The notes below the pieces were generated by a model, which was not told the origin of the DNA, made no database searches, and saw only the letters and a list, made by a program, of their open reading frames with translations. A DNA stretch of 64,000 bases from Mycoplasmatota bacterium (GTDB taxonomy: Bacteria; Bacillota_I; Bacilli_A; Izemoplasmatales; Hujiaoplasmataceae): positions 33,239 to 97,238 of the forward strand of contig JAEIOE010000002.1 of the NCBI GenBank assembly GCA_016342455.1. The letters run 5' to 3'. Each line of letters begins with the position of its first letter. Position 1 is the stretch's first letter. A program made the position numbers and the translations under genes. Below are positions 10,446 through 20,473 of this stretch, piece by piece.

Positions 10446-10618
10446 TTCTCCAAATGTATTATATATGATACTTATATGATGATTTAAAAAAAATGTGTAG
10501 GGAATAGGCCATGGTTTTATATGCAGTTAGCATGTAATTAATTTAGACACATCTGTTCTGTTTTACAGTTGGTGGAAATTATATAATATTTATAGAAACA
10601 AAAATTTAAGGAGGAATT

Positions 10619-10726
10619 ATGAAGAAAGTTTTATTATTTGCAGTAATGATTTCACTGACTTTATTTTTTGTTGGGAGTATTGTTGTTAAAGCAGATACTT
10701 TTTTTGTAGTGCTTAAATTTTACTGA
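10619..10726 (+). pseudogene. 35-aa orphan signal-peptide ORF with good RBS, probably a 5' gene remnant
   Basis: aaggaggaatt-ATG; MKKVLLFAVMISLTLFFVGSIVVKADTFFVVLKFY*; below the ORF-track size limit. Confidence 0.45.
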
Positions 10727-10813
10727 AAACCTTATTTTACATCTCATTTTAGATTATATAGTGATATAATGTAATTTATATGTGATATATGTCAATCTTA
10801 CTTGGAGGATTTT

Positions 10814-13800
10814 ATGAAAAAATATAATATTTTAATCTTGTTGCTATTAAGCTTGTTTTTAGTAGGTTGTAATGATACTTCAACAGAAGATATAAATACT
10901 ACAGTAACCGCAGTAACTACATTAGAAATAGAAGAGGATAAAACCTATTTAGTTGACGTTGTGGATTTGACTAACGATTACTCTTTTAGTGCAACAAAGC
11001 TAAATATCTATGAGTATGGAATAGATCCTGATATCCCTTATGTTGATATAGAGGAGTTTATCGGTATCTTAGATGAAGGCTTAGTTGATCTGTCATTACA
11101 TGCTAGTGGAGATGTTTTATCTGTATCTTATGATATCTATTATTCGGAAACAGAATTCTTTACTGCTATTTTGGAGTTTAATGCAGAGGAGAATACAATA
11201 TATTACAATGATTTTAATTTTAGTTCCGGTATTGGAATTGATAATATTGAATATACTACTAATATTGAAACTGTAGATTTTATAGTTAATGATTTGGGTG
11301 ATACAGAAAAAACAATCGACTTAGATGACTATGATATGGAAATACTTCGCAGCGAAGATGAGTTTCACATATCATTCTATTTAACTAATCTATTATTATC
11401 TGGAGATATAATAAACTTGTATTTTAACGATGATGAAATCTACATTGTTGATGACCCTATGAAGTTGTTGTTAGAGTTAGAGGAGACTTCATTACCAACT
11501 GATGTAAATGAAACAAACCTAATCAAACATACTGCTAATTATTCAGCTTTATTGTTTGATAATTTCTATGGACTCAAAGAAGAATTTAACTATGATGATT
11601 TTGTTGCTGAATTTGCAAGTTTTGACATGTATTCAGCTTCTACAATAGCTGAGTTTGATGAGAATTTTACTGAGTTTATCTTTGATTTAGATGAAATACA
11701 TACTACAGTTGTTGATTACGGTTATAATAGAGATTCAGTAAATCTACCAGAATTACCAACTAATTCTCGATATATTAGGTTCATTACCACGCTACTCAAC
11801 TCTGGTTATTTTAACAAAGGCTATGATATTAGTTTTACAGAAGAGGCAGAATACTATTATTTAGATATAGTTGAATTTAATCTTGAAACAAAAGATAATT
11901 TAGCAAGCTTCCTTCAAGATTTAAATCCAAACAAAAAAATAATTGTTGATTTATCAACTTGTACTGGAGGTAATTTAATCTCTGTTGTTGAATTGCTAGC
12001 CTATGTAACAAACGACCCGCTTGACCTTAACTACATAAATCCAGCTACTGGTGAATCTTTCACAGAGTCACTTCAATCACTTGAGCCTAAAGCTCTAGAG
12101 AACGAGTTTCAGTTCTATACTTCCTACGCTACCTTTAGCGCAGCGAATCTATTAGTATCAATTGTTAAAGATAACGATTTAGCTATAGTTTTTGGCTCAA
12201 ACACAACTGGTGGAGCTTGTGCAGTTAACTATACAGTTCTACCAAACAATATGATTATTTCTTATTCTACAAATTTTTTATTAACGAATAGTTCATTTGA
12301 ATCTATAGAATTTGGAATAGAACCGGATATATCTGTTTCATCATATGATAGTTTCTATGAAGCTTATCTAGAAACAAATAGATACCTTGATACAAATGCT
12401 GATATAAGAGTGGTTAGTACAGGGACAACTGCAAAGAATATTAGTTTGGAACTGATAAAAGACAGAGTTCCATCTATAGTAAATATAAACGGATATGTTA
12501 TTAATATCTATAATAAAGATGAGACAGAAATTTTATATAGCGAAACGATAGTTAGTGGGGACGAATTTACATTCACTCACAGTTTTAATGATTACCAAGA
12601 CTTATTAATTATAAGAGTAAATTGTTTGTATCAAATAAACGGTGTGGATAGAGTAGAAGAGATTGGTTATAGAGTCGTAGATGATATGTCTAATTTCTTC
12701 ACAACCGATACAGTTACCGTTCCAATAGGAGCAATATACAACGCTAATAAATATGATAGATCAATTGATGATGAATATATCAAAATAGAGATAACTGAAG
12801 CAGCCGTCTATAGGATAGGTATCAGTGGGGATTTTGATGGAAGCCACAAAGTATATGATTTAGAAGGAAATGAAGTTGCTAGATCCAATTATTTTTCATT
12901 GGATGTGGGTACTTATATAGTTGAGATAAATCCTATTAGAGAAGAAGGAGATTACACGATTCTTATAGAGTCGGTATATGATGATGCTCCTTTTGGTCAA
13001 AATATTACATTGATTGAAGGGAATTCTAACACATCTACAGTAACTTATGACTATGACAGGGATGTTGAATGGATTAATCTCACGCTTCTAGAAGAAGCTG
13101 AAGTAACAATTTCAATGGATAATTTGACAAGAAACTATTTTATAGCTGATAAATATGGAGAAGATTATAATAGTCATACTGATTTTATCAGTCCCTATAA
13201 AACTAGAACATTTATTCTCCCTAAAGGGGAATATATGTTAGGGTTCCATTCTGCTAACTTTGTTCCACTAGGGTCAATTACGGTTACTTTTGATGTTGAT
13301 TATATGATAAATGATTTTTCAGGAGATATCTTTTTAAATGACACGAATTTTGGACAATTATTGATTGGCGAAAACATTATGACATTTGAAGGCTTTTGTG
13401 ACAGAGATATTTATGAACTTGTCCTTACTGAAATAACGGATTTAATGATTGATGGTGGTGGCGTTGTTTCGTCTTGTCTGATTGGCGAAGATGGGGACTG
13501 TGATTTTGCAAATCAGTTTTATAACTTGCAACCAGGAACGTACTACCTTATGTTTACTACCAATGGTGTTATTGAAGAGTCTGTAACTCAAGCTGCTGAA
13601 ATAATTTTATTACATGACGAATCAACTGAAAGCAATATGTTGCCAATTGAGTTGGATGAGGAATTTACTGTAATAATCGAGGTTGATGAAGATGTTGATT
13701 ATTATACCTTCACAATTGATGAATTAACCACGATTGAGATGATTCAGGAAAATGCTAGTACATCTTTTACTAGATTATATTTGGATGATGGTTTATGGAC

Positions 13801-14272
13801 TCAAGTCTGGGAGACAAGTTATGATGAAAAAACATTCCAACTAGCTCCAGGTGATTATATTCTAGCAATTGGCGAATTTGTAAGTGAGCTAAATGAAGTA
13901 GAAATATATACGGTAATACTAAATACTTATACTACAGTTGATTTAGACCCAAACTTAACGGGCTTAGCAGATGAAGTATATCGTACAGTTGATTTTACAA
14001 CTGAGGATCATATCCATTTGGTTGGGGAAATCGATTATATAGGAGATTGGGATATATATAGGATAGTTATTAATGAAGCTGGAACGTATTCAGTGTCTAG
14101 TTACACAGATAGTGATATGCAATTCTATATAATCCTTGAAACAGGTGAATGGGAAAGAGTAATGTATAATACAATGGAATTATCAGTTGGTGTACACTAT
14201 CTGTTAGTAAGACAAATGTATGACCAAGATACAATCAGTTATGAATTGTTTTTTGGTAAAAGAAATAATTAA
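10814..14272 (+). CDS. Large lipoprotein with S41 (C-terminal processing protease-like) peptidase domain and C-terminal PPC-like repeats
   Basis: Start at MKKYN after ggagg; lipobox LLLSLFLVGC; S41-like KKIIVDLSTCTGGNLISVVELLAYV...SNTTGGACAV...FGIEPDI; repeated beta-rich VDYYTFTID-type segments. Confidence 0.75.
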   Translation: MKKYNILILLLLSLFLVGCNDTSTEDINTTVTAVTTLEIEEDKTYLVDVVDLTNDYSFSATKLNIYEYGIDPDIPYVDIEEFIGILDEGLVDLSLHASGDVLSVSYDIYYSETEFFTAILEFNAEENTIYYNDFNFSSGIGIDNIEYTTNIETVDFIVNDLGDTEKTIDLDDYDMEILRSEDEFHISFYLTNLLLSGDIINLYFNDDEIYIVDDPMKLLLELEETSLPTDVNETNLIKHTANYSALLFDNFYGLKEEFNYDDFVAEFASFDMYSASTIAEFDENFTEFIFDLDEIHTTVVDYGYNRDSVNLPELPTNSRYIRFITTLLNSGYFNKGYDISFTEEAEYYYLDIVEFNLETKDNLASFLQDLNPNKKIIVDLSTCTGGNLISVVELLAYVTNDPLDLNYINPATGESFTESLQSLEPKALENEFQFYTSYATFSAANLLVSIVKDNDLAIVFGSNTTGGACAVNYTVLPNNMIISYSTNFLLTNSSFESIEFGIEPDISVSSYDSFYEAYLETNRYLDTNADIRVVSTGTTAKNISLELIKDRVPSIVNINGYVINIYNKDETEILYSETIVSGDEFTFTHSFNDYQDLLIIRVNCLYQINGVDRVEEIGYRVVDDMSNFFTTDTVTVPIGAIYNANKYDRSIDDEYIKIEITEAAVYRIGISGDFDGSHKVYDLEGNEVARSNYFSLDVGTYIVEINPIREEGDYTILIESVYDDAPFGQNITLIEGNSNTSTVTYDYDRDVEWINLTLLEEAEVTISMDNLTRNYFIADKYGEDYNSHTDFISPYKTRTFILPKGEYMLGFHSANFVPLGSITVTFDVDYMINDFSGDIFLNDTNFGQLLIGENIMTFEGFCDRDIYELVLTEITDLMIDGGGVVSSCLIGEDGDCDFANQFYNLQPGTYYLMFTTNGVIEESVTQAAEIILLHDESTESNMLPIELDEEFTVIIEVDEDVDYYTFTIDELTTIEMIQENASTSFTRLYLDDGLWTQVWETSYDEKTFQLAPGDYILAIGEFVSELNEVEIYTVILNTYTTVDLDPNLTGLADEVYRTVDFTTEDHIHLVGEIDYIGDWDIYRIVINEAGTYSVSSYTDSDMQFYIILETGEWERVMYNTMELSVGVHYLLVRQMYDQDTISYELFFGKRNN

Positions 14273-14406
14273 TATAGCAGACTACGTTTTTGATGCAATC
14301 ATTACTAATTTCAATGCAATGATAGCTGTAGGAAATCAAACTATTTCAATGATGAATCAGATAATACATATATCGAATTTGAAGTAAAATCAATATAGAT
14401 AAGAAT

Positions 14407-14448
14407 AAAAAAGCCTAAACTAGGATTAAACTTAGTTTAGGCTTTTTT
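14407..14448 (+). terminator. Intrinsic terminator (could act in both orientations)
   Basis: 16-bp arms AAAAAAGCCTAAACTA / TAGTTTAGGCTTTTTT with T tract. Confidence 0.85.
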
Positions 14449-14454
14449 GCACTG

Positions 14455-15844
14455 CTATGAAAAAGTGATACACATTGCCCCCTCTTGATGATAAAATAGA
14501 ATGAAGAAAGAGAAGGAAATAAAAAATGGCCAAAACGTACAGTTTAGACTTTAAATTAAAGTTAGTAAAGATGATTTTAAATGAACATATAAGCAAACAT
14601 GAAATAGAAAGAACTTTTAATGTATCAAGATAATCTTAAAGAGAGAGGGTACTTAAGTATGGAAGCGAGGGAGTAAGTGGTTTACTGCCGAAAAGAAAAG
14701 TAAAAGAAAAAATCTACATCGATTACGAAGAAGAAACAATAGAATCACTTAAGTAGGAAAATTTATTGTTAAAGATAGAAATTGAACGATTAAAAAAAGG
14801 CTATACAGAATCAGATGCAAAATATCTAAAAAAAACAAATTCTAGAATTTGAATATAATCTAATATATTAATTTAGAGCGAAATATTATATCAATGAATT
14901 ATGCGAATTCATTGATATAAACAGATGCGGATACTATCGATGGTTTAAAAGGTTGGGAACTAAAACCAAAGGTGAAAAGCAAAAGGAATCAGTTAAAATA
15001 AAAATTAAGAAATATCATGAATTATATCCAACAAAAGGATACAGAAATATAAGAAGAGAGATCATGAGAGAAGATGGATGGATAGTAAGTTTATATATGA
15101 TGTATCAATGTTTCAAAGAAATGTGAATAGCATCATAAGCAAGAAGAAAAGCCTATAGAAGGACAAAAGGAGTATCAGACAAATATCCGAATCTAATAAT
15201 TAATGATTGGTTCGTGACTAGACCGTTTGAAAAGGTGTGTAGTGATACTACAATGGTAGTATATCAAGGAAAGAAATACGATTGGAATTTCCATGTGGAT
15301 GTATACAATAATGAGATAGTAGGATGGGACATAGCAAACTATCAACATGGAAATGGCGTTATGAATCACCTAAGATCACTCGAAGATTTTCTTAGAATAA
15401 AAGAAGAAAGAGGATATCATAATAATATGACAATATTACATAGTGATCAAGGATTAGTATATGCATCAAAGAAGTTTGAAAAGACACATAAAGAGTACCG
15501 AATAAGAAGAAGTATGTCAAGAGCAGCTACACCAACAGACAATCCTGTTATAGAAGCATTGAATGGCCGGATCAAATCAGAACTAAAATATAACTTAAAA
15601 ATAAATGAGTATTCTGATATTAATACAGCGATTGAATTATATGTAAACGGCTTTAATCATTCAAGACCAGCATAGAGACTAGATTATTTATCGCCTGTAG
15701 AATATACAACATCAAAAGGCTTTAAATAATGAAACTCTATACAAATCTATAATCTATTATGATATAATAATTAAAACGAATTTAATAAGCATTGCTATTT
15801 TTATTGTCCCTAAAAAGGGGGCCATGTGTATCACTTTTTCATAG
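14455..15844 (+). mobile_element. Decayed IS3-family-type insertion sequence (about 1.39 kb)
   Basis: Terminal inverted repeats CTATGAAAAAGTGATACACATtGCCCCCTcTT (left) and CTATGAAAAAGTGATACACATgGCCCCCTtTT (reverse complement of right end) flank a degraded transposase; no convincing target duplication seen. Confidence 0.85.
14526..15729 (+). pseudogene. IS3-family (IS150-like) transposase, OrfA+OrfB, multiple stops and frame breaks
   Basis: OrfA-like MAKTYSLDFKLKLVKMILNEHISKHEIERTFNVSR then stops; rve-type block VCSDTTMVVYQGKKYDWNFHVDVYNNEIVGWDIA...ILHSDQGLVYASKKF...SMSRAATPTDNPVIEALNGRIKSEL...FNHSRPA*RLDYLSPVEY. Confidence 0.88.
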
Positions 15845-15853
15845 AAGAGCAAA

Positions 15854-15878
15854 AGCGACACATGTGCGCTGTTTTTTT
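15854..15878 (+). terminator. Terminator-like hairpin immediately right of the IS
   Basis: AGCG(A)CACATGTGCGCT stem followed by GTTTTTTT. Confidence 0.55.
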
Positions 15879-16036
15879 ATTAATTGCCAGAGTATAATAT
15901 ATATAGAGTAAAAAACATATATCTGTTACTATTCATTTTCTAAAGTTATGCATGCAACATTTAAATGATATTAATCATTAAATATAAGACATATATTATG
16001 ATTCAATAATCATATTGGTATATATGAAATGAGAAA

Positions 16037-16122
16037 GCATAGAATTAAAACTATGCGGTAATTGCGTATAATGATTATAAATACGCAATTACCTTGAAAT
16101 GTTTTACTGAATGTGATATTAT
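16037..16122 (+). promoter_or_regulatory. Promoter/operator region of the abiE operon: two adjacent inverted repeats plus sigma-A-like promoter
   Basis: IR-A GCATAG(16037-16042)/CTATGC(16051-16056); IR-B GGTAATTGCGTAT(16057-16069)/ATACGCAATTACC(16081-16093); -35 TTGAAA 16094-16099, 17-nt spacer, -10 TATTAT 16117-16122. Confidence 0.7.
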
Positions 16123-16138
16123 ACTTTTGGGTGATAAT

Positions 16139-16927
16139 ATGATGAATAAAGTATGTGAAGATTTAAAGGTTAAATATAATAATAAGAAAAGTATTAGTAG
16201 AGATGAATTGTATCAGTTCTTAGGAAAATACTATGAAAATATTTCTACGAGCTCTTTTTTGTGGATGGTTTATGATTTAAAAGAAATGGGACTAATAACT
16301 ATTGGCTCAAGTGAAATGTATATTCTTAATTTTAGTAAGCCTAAAATATATTTTAAAGTCAAACAAGCTGATATCACATTAGTTCAATTATTGAAGAAGT
16401 ATAATAGTAAAATTATTGATAATAAGTATTTTAATTTAGACCCATTTATTTCTGTTTGGGATACTCGTATAGTAAATAAATATATTAAACACACAATATC
16501 TAAAAATAGTATAATTGTAGAAGTAGATAAATACAGAATAGATGATGTGTTCAATTATATAAAAAAGAATTTTTCTAAAAAATATTATGTAACAAAGACA
16601 CGTCAATTGGATTCTGATCATATTATTTATGAATCAAATATTATCTATATTAAACAATTAGTAAAAAGAGCACCTATAAATAAAAAAATTACAGAAAAAG
16701 AATACTTTGTTACCGTTCCTAAAATAGAGAAAATTTTAGTTGATGTTGTTGTTGACAATGAAATATTTAATTTCTATGACGAAAGTACTTTGAAAGAGTT
16801 ATACAGAAATATCAATGACAAATATAATGTTAATTTAGTTACATTATTGTATTATGCAAAAAACAGAGGTGTAAAACAGCAGATGTTACAATTTCTAAGA
16901 GAGTCGTTAGGGGTGAATTTAAAGTGA
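16139..16927 (+). CDS. AbiEi-like antitoxin/transcriptional regulator (DUF6577-type)
   Basis: N-terminal winged-helix-like region, ...FVTVPKIEKILVDVVVDNEIFNFYDESTLKELYRN..., overlaps an AbiEii gene by 4 nt; start taken at MMNKVCED rather than 16094. Confidence 0.75.
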   Translation: MMNKVCEDLKVKYNNKKSISRDELYQFLGKYYENISTSSFLWMVYDLKEMGLITIGSSEMYILNFSKPKIYFKVKQADITLVQLLKKYNSKIIDNKYFNLDPFISVWDTRIVNKYIKHTISKNSIIVEVDKYRIDDVFNYIKKNFSKKYYVTKTRQLDSDHIIYESNIIYIKQLVKRAPINKKITEKEYFVTVPKIEKILVDVVVDNEIFNFYDESTLKELYRNINDKYNVNLVTLLYYAKNRGVKQQMLQFLRESLGVNLK

Positions 16928-18000
16928 TTAATGACATAAGTTTTAGTGCTGAATGGCTTAAGAAAATTAATGATAAATATAAAAGAGCTGACAAGAATAT
17001 TATAGAGAAAGAAATATATGCTTTGAAATTATTGGAGTTGATTGCAAAAACTGGATTTAAATTCATATTTAGAGGCGGAACTGCACTCTCACTTATGTTA
17101 CAAGAATTTACCCGTTTTTCTATTGATATTGATATTTGTACAGGTGAATCACATAAGAGACTAGAAGAAATCATAGAGATATTAAGAGCGAGTAAGTTTT
17201 TTAGTAAAATTACAAAATCTAAAGAAAAAAGTAAAGCAACTGCTGGAATTGATAAATTACATTATCAGTTTCACTATTTGTCTAAATTAACGGAAGAAGA
17301 TAATTTTGTTGTTTTAGATGTTGTGTTTGATAAAAACAGTTTTGAACATACTAAAAAAATTCCAATTAAGTATATGCTAATTAAAACAGAATCCCCTTAT
17401 ATAGAAGTAGTTGTGCCTACCTTGGAAGAGTTACTAATAGATAAGCTAACTGCTTTTGCTCCTGAGACAATTGGTATTACCTATAAATCAAAAAAATACA
17501 TAGAAATCATTAAACAAATGTACGATATAACGAAAGTAAGCGATAAAATCAAAGTGAATGAATTAAAGGTTTCAACGTATAAATTAAAAGCACAAAAGCA
17601 AGCAAAGTGGAGAAATTTAAATATTGATTATATAGAAACCTTAAAAGATTCAATCAAAACCGCTCTTAATATAATTTCAGATGGATATTTCTCAACTGAA
17701 AACAATGAAAAACTTAAAAATGCGATAGCTAGTTTTAGCGGATATATTCATACTACGGTTTATACGCTATCAGATGCATATGAATCCGCTATAAAAGTGC
17801 TGTATATTTCAACAATTCTTTTATTTGGTGGATTTGAAGTATTCAATAAGAAAATAACTAAGATATCTTTAAAAGATGTTGATATGTTAAGTAAGAATTT
17901 TTTAAATATAATAAATGTTCTAGCACAAGATAACATGACTTATTTACTAGAATCAGCAATTTCAGTTATTCAAAATGAACAGTTACTTATAAAACAGTAA
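16924..18000 (+). CDS. AbiEii/AbiGii-family nucleotidyltransferase toxin
   Basis: FIFRGGTALSLMLQEFTRFSIDIDICT (GG-T/S...DxD nucleotidyltransferase motif), EELLIDKLTAFAPETIG. Confidence 0.88.
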   Translation: MINDISFSAEWLKKINDKYKRADKNIIEKEIYALKLLELIAKTGFKFIFRGGTALSLMLQEFTRFSIDIDICTGESHKRLEEIIEILRASKFFSKITKSKEKSKATAGIDKLHYQFHYLSKLTEEDNFVVLDVVFDKNSFEHTKKIPIKYMLIKTESPYIEVVVPTLEELLIDKLTAFAPETIGITYKSKKYIEIIKQMYDITKVSDKIKVNELKVSTYKLKAQKQAKWRNLNIDYIETLKDSIKTALNIISDGYFSTENNEKLKNAIASFSGYIHTTVYTLSDAYESAIKVLYISTILLFGGFEVFNKKITKISLKDVDMLSKNFLNIINVLAQDNMTYLLESAISVIQNEQLLIKQ

Positions 18001-18058
18001 ATACGAAAAATACAAATAAATACGCATTTACTGAAAAAAAACATTTAGGAGGATTACG

Positions 18059-18859
18059 ATGAAAAAGAATTTAGGATATATAGTTATTGGTGCGATTTTC
18101 TTTGGCATATCAATGATTCCCAAATTGGATACTATAAATGGACTAAATATGGTTACTTGGACTGTTTTTGGACTTTGTGTAGCCAAAGTAACTATAGCTT
18201 ATGGGTTGTTTATTACAAACGAAAGAAAAAAATACGTTTATGAGCACTTTAATGAAGAATTTAGAGTCTCATTTGCTTACATTTTTAGAATAATTTTATC
18301 AAATAAGGAGTTTCTTTTAATTAAAGGAAGAAATAAGAAATATCAACCTGTAGGAGGAGTGTTCCAGTACAGTGAAAATACAATTGCATATTGGAAAAAG
18401 TTAGGTTTTACTAACGACGGCACTGGAGAATTGTATGACTTTAGAGGAACAGTAAAGGGAAAGAATGTTTTAAAGTTTCTTAAGAAAATAAAATCAGGAA
18501 AAAATAGAGAAAATACATGTTATAGGGAATTTGATGAAGAAATTGTCAAAAATATTAAAACGAATAAACAGCTATTTGATAAGGAAACTTTAAAATTTGA
18601 ATATTTAAAAACATCGTATTTATATGGAAGAGAACAATTTTACACCCAACCTAATAGAATGAATATATATATGGTATATAATGTTGACTTGTCTGAAAAT
18701 CAAGATATTGAATTATTGAATTTAGTTAAGACTTCATCTAAATTTGAAACATTTAAGAAGATTCAAATTAGCTGTCTAGGGATGGACATTGCAGTAAACA
18801 ATCATGAGCCTACAATTAATGAACATACAAAATATATATTATATGAGGAGGATATTTGA
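18059..18859 (+). CDS. CBASS effector: two TM helices plus SMODS-associated NUDIX domain (Cap16-like)
   Basis: Two N-terminal hydrophobic segments, then KYQPVGGVFQYS...NRENTCYREFDEEIV (SA-NUDIX-like); directly upstream of CD-NTase. Confidence 0.82.
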   Translation: MKKNLGYIVIGAIFFGISMIPKLDTINGLNMVTWTVFGLCVAKVTIAYGLFITNERKKYVYEHFNEEFRVSFAYIFRIILSNKEFLLIKGRNKKYQPVGGVFQYSENTIAYWKKLGFTNDGTGELYDFRGTVKGKNVLKFLKKIKSGKNRENTCYREFDEEIVKNIKTNKQLFDKETLKFEYLKTSYLYGREQFYTQPNRMNIYMVYNVDLSENQDIELLNLVKTSSKFETFKKIQISCLGMDIAVNNHEPTINEHTKYILYEEDI

Positions 18860-18860
18860 T

Positions 18861-19967
18861 ATGATATACAGAGAATTTTTAAGCAAGTATGGACAATTAG
18901 AGATTGATGAGTATTTGCACTTAATAGGTGATAAACTACAGATATCTAAGAATCAAAGAGAAAGCATACAAAAAAATTATGAGGCTTTAGTAGATTATAT
19001 AGAAAACAATAACAGTCTTACTAAAACATATGATAAAATTATTGCTTATGCTCAAGGATCTTATGCAATAGATACTGTAAATAAGCCACTTAGAAATGAT
19101 GAATTTGATATAGATATTATTGTGGAGTTTCCACTAAAAGTTGCTGTTCAAGGTCCTAAAGTATTTTATGATGAGTTATTAAATGTGTTTAGCGGTGAAA
19201 GTAGATACGCTGATATCGTCGAACCGAAAAATCGATGTGTAAGAATAAACTATAAGAGTTCTAATTATTATTTTGATATCTTACCGGTAGTACCTACTAA
19301 CCAGGAAGGCATTAAACATGCCCCTGATAAAAAATTAGAAAAATGGGTTAGAACAAGTCCGAAACGTTATAGAGATTGGTTTAACAAAAAAGCTGCAGCA
19401 TTACTTCTTGAGTATAGAGAACTAGAACCCCTTCAAACAGATGAATTGCCATTTCAAATGAAACCACCTTTAAAAAGAGCAGTTCAACTAGTAAAAAGAA
19501 GTCGTGATATTTTCTTTAAAGATGAAGAAAAATACTATACAAGCAGTATTATCATTACTACATTATTTGGAAAACATTATAATAGTGAGAAATCTCCTTT
19601 TTTATGTATAAAGAATGTTGTTAGTATTTTGAAACAAAAATATACAACCACATTTGAGTTAAAAAATCCAGTTGATAATAATGAGAGTTTTACGGAAAAA
19701 TGGGTAACAGATATTAAATATTATTCAAATTTTAAGTCGTTCATCGATTTTCTTTATAAAAAGATAAATGAAATTGAAAACTCTCAAGGGATTAACAATA
19801 AACTTTTATATCTATCTGAATTATTTGGAGATAGTACTGTAGATTCAGTGGTAAGTACATATTCAGAATGGAATAATCGAAAAAACTACTCAGTTGATAA
19901 TAAGGGAAAGTTAAGTACATCAAATAATATCAATACAGCAAAGAAAAACACATTCTATGGCGAATAA
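18861..19967 (+). CDS. CBASS CD-NTase (SMODS nucleotide cyclase)
   Basis: AYAQGSYAIDTVNKPLRNDEFDIDIIVEF (GS...DxD motif), YFDILPVVPTN; RBS gaggagg then ATG at 18861 (ORF track start at 18804 overlaps upstream gene). Confidence 0.9.
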   Translation: MIYREFLSKYGQLEIDEYLHLIGDKLQISKNQRESIQKNYEALVDYIENNNSLTKTYDKIIAYAQGSYAIDTVNKPLRNDEFDIDIIVEFPLKVAVQGPKVFYDELLNVFSGESRYADIVEPKNRCVRINYKSSNYYFDILPVVPTNQEGIKHAPDKKLEKWVRTSPKRYRDWFNKKAAALLLEYRELEPLQTDELPFQMKPPLKRAVQLVKRSRDIFFKDEEKYYTSSIIITTLFGKHYNSEKSPFLCIKNVVSILKQKYTTTFELKNPVDNNESFTEKWVTDIKYYSNFKSFIDFLYKKINEIENSQGINNKLLYLSELFGDSTVDSVVSTYSEWNNRKNYSVDNKGKLSTSNNINTAKKNTFYGE

Positions 19968-20385
19968 GTATTTTAAATCATTTAAAAACCCATATATAAA
20001 TATTATAAGAGTTAAAAAAGACCTAGAAAAGAATTTTCTTGATTTTAAGATTGATAATAATTACAAGGAAATTTCAATAATTTGTAATTTAACACCAACA
20101 GATTTGTCAAAAACATATAAAGTTAAAATTAATTTTGATGGTAAGACAAGACCTAAAGTATATGTTTTAGAGCCAGAATTAAAAAGTTTAATAAATAAAA
20201 CTTATGAAGTTCATATGTTTAGGGATTATTCTTTATGTTTATACTATAAAAAGAATTACGAGTTCAACGCGGATAAAGATGTATTCTCAAATACTATAGT
20301 ACCTTGGACAAGTTTATGGTTGTACTATTTTGAATTGTGGCAATATACAGGAAAATGGTTAGGGGGAGGTATTCATCCCATTTAG
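19957..20385 (+). CDS. CBASS E2-like protein (short type II CBASS)
   Basis: YEVHMFRDYSLCLYYKKNYEFNADKDVFSNTIVPWTSLWLYYFELWQYTGKWLGGGIHP: E2-like block with candidate catalytic Cys in LCLYY; overlaps CD-NTase stop. Confidence 0.82.
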   Translation: MANKYFKSFKNPYINIIRVKKDLEKNFLDFKIDNNYKEISIICNLTPTDLSKTYKVKINFDGKTRPKVYVLEPELKSLINKTYEVHMFRDYSLCLYYKKNYEFNADKDVFSNTIVPWTSLWLYYFELWQYTGKWLGGGIHPI

Positions 20386-20473
20386 ATATTAATTTTTTAG
20401 ATAGATCCTATTTTTTTCTTAAATTTTTCTTATATTTTTGTAACTATTTAATCAAAATAGATATATAAAATAA

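Noticed and set aside
11085-11276. 63-aa plus-strand ORF inside the S41-like lipoprotein gene
   Set aside because: Out-of-frame within a strong coding sequence; no RBS or domain.
15214-15675. Intact 153-aa transposase ORF
   Set aside because: It is only the central piece of a degraded IS3-type transposase; recognizable sequence continues on both sides across stops.
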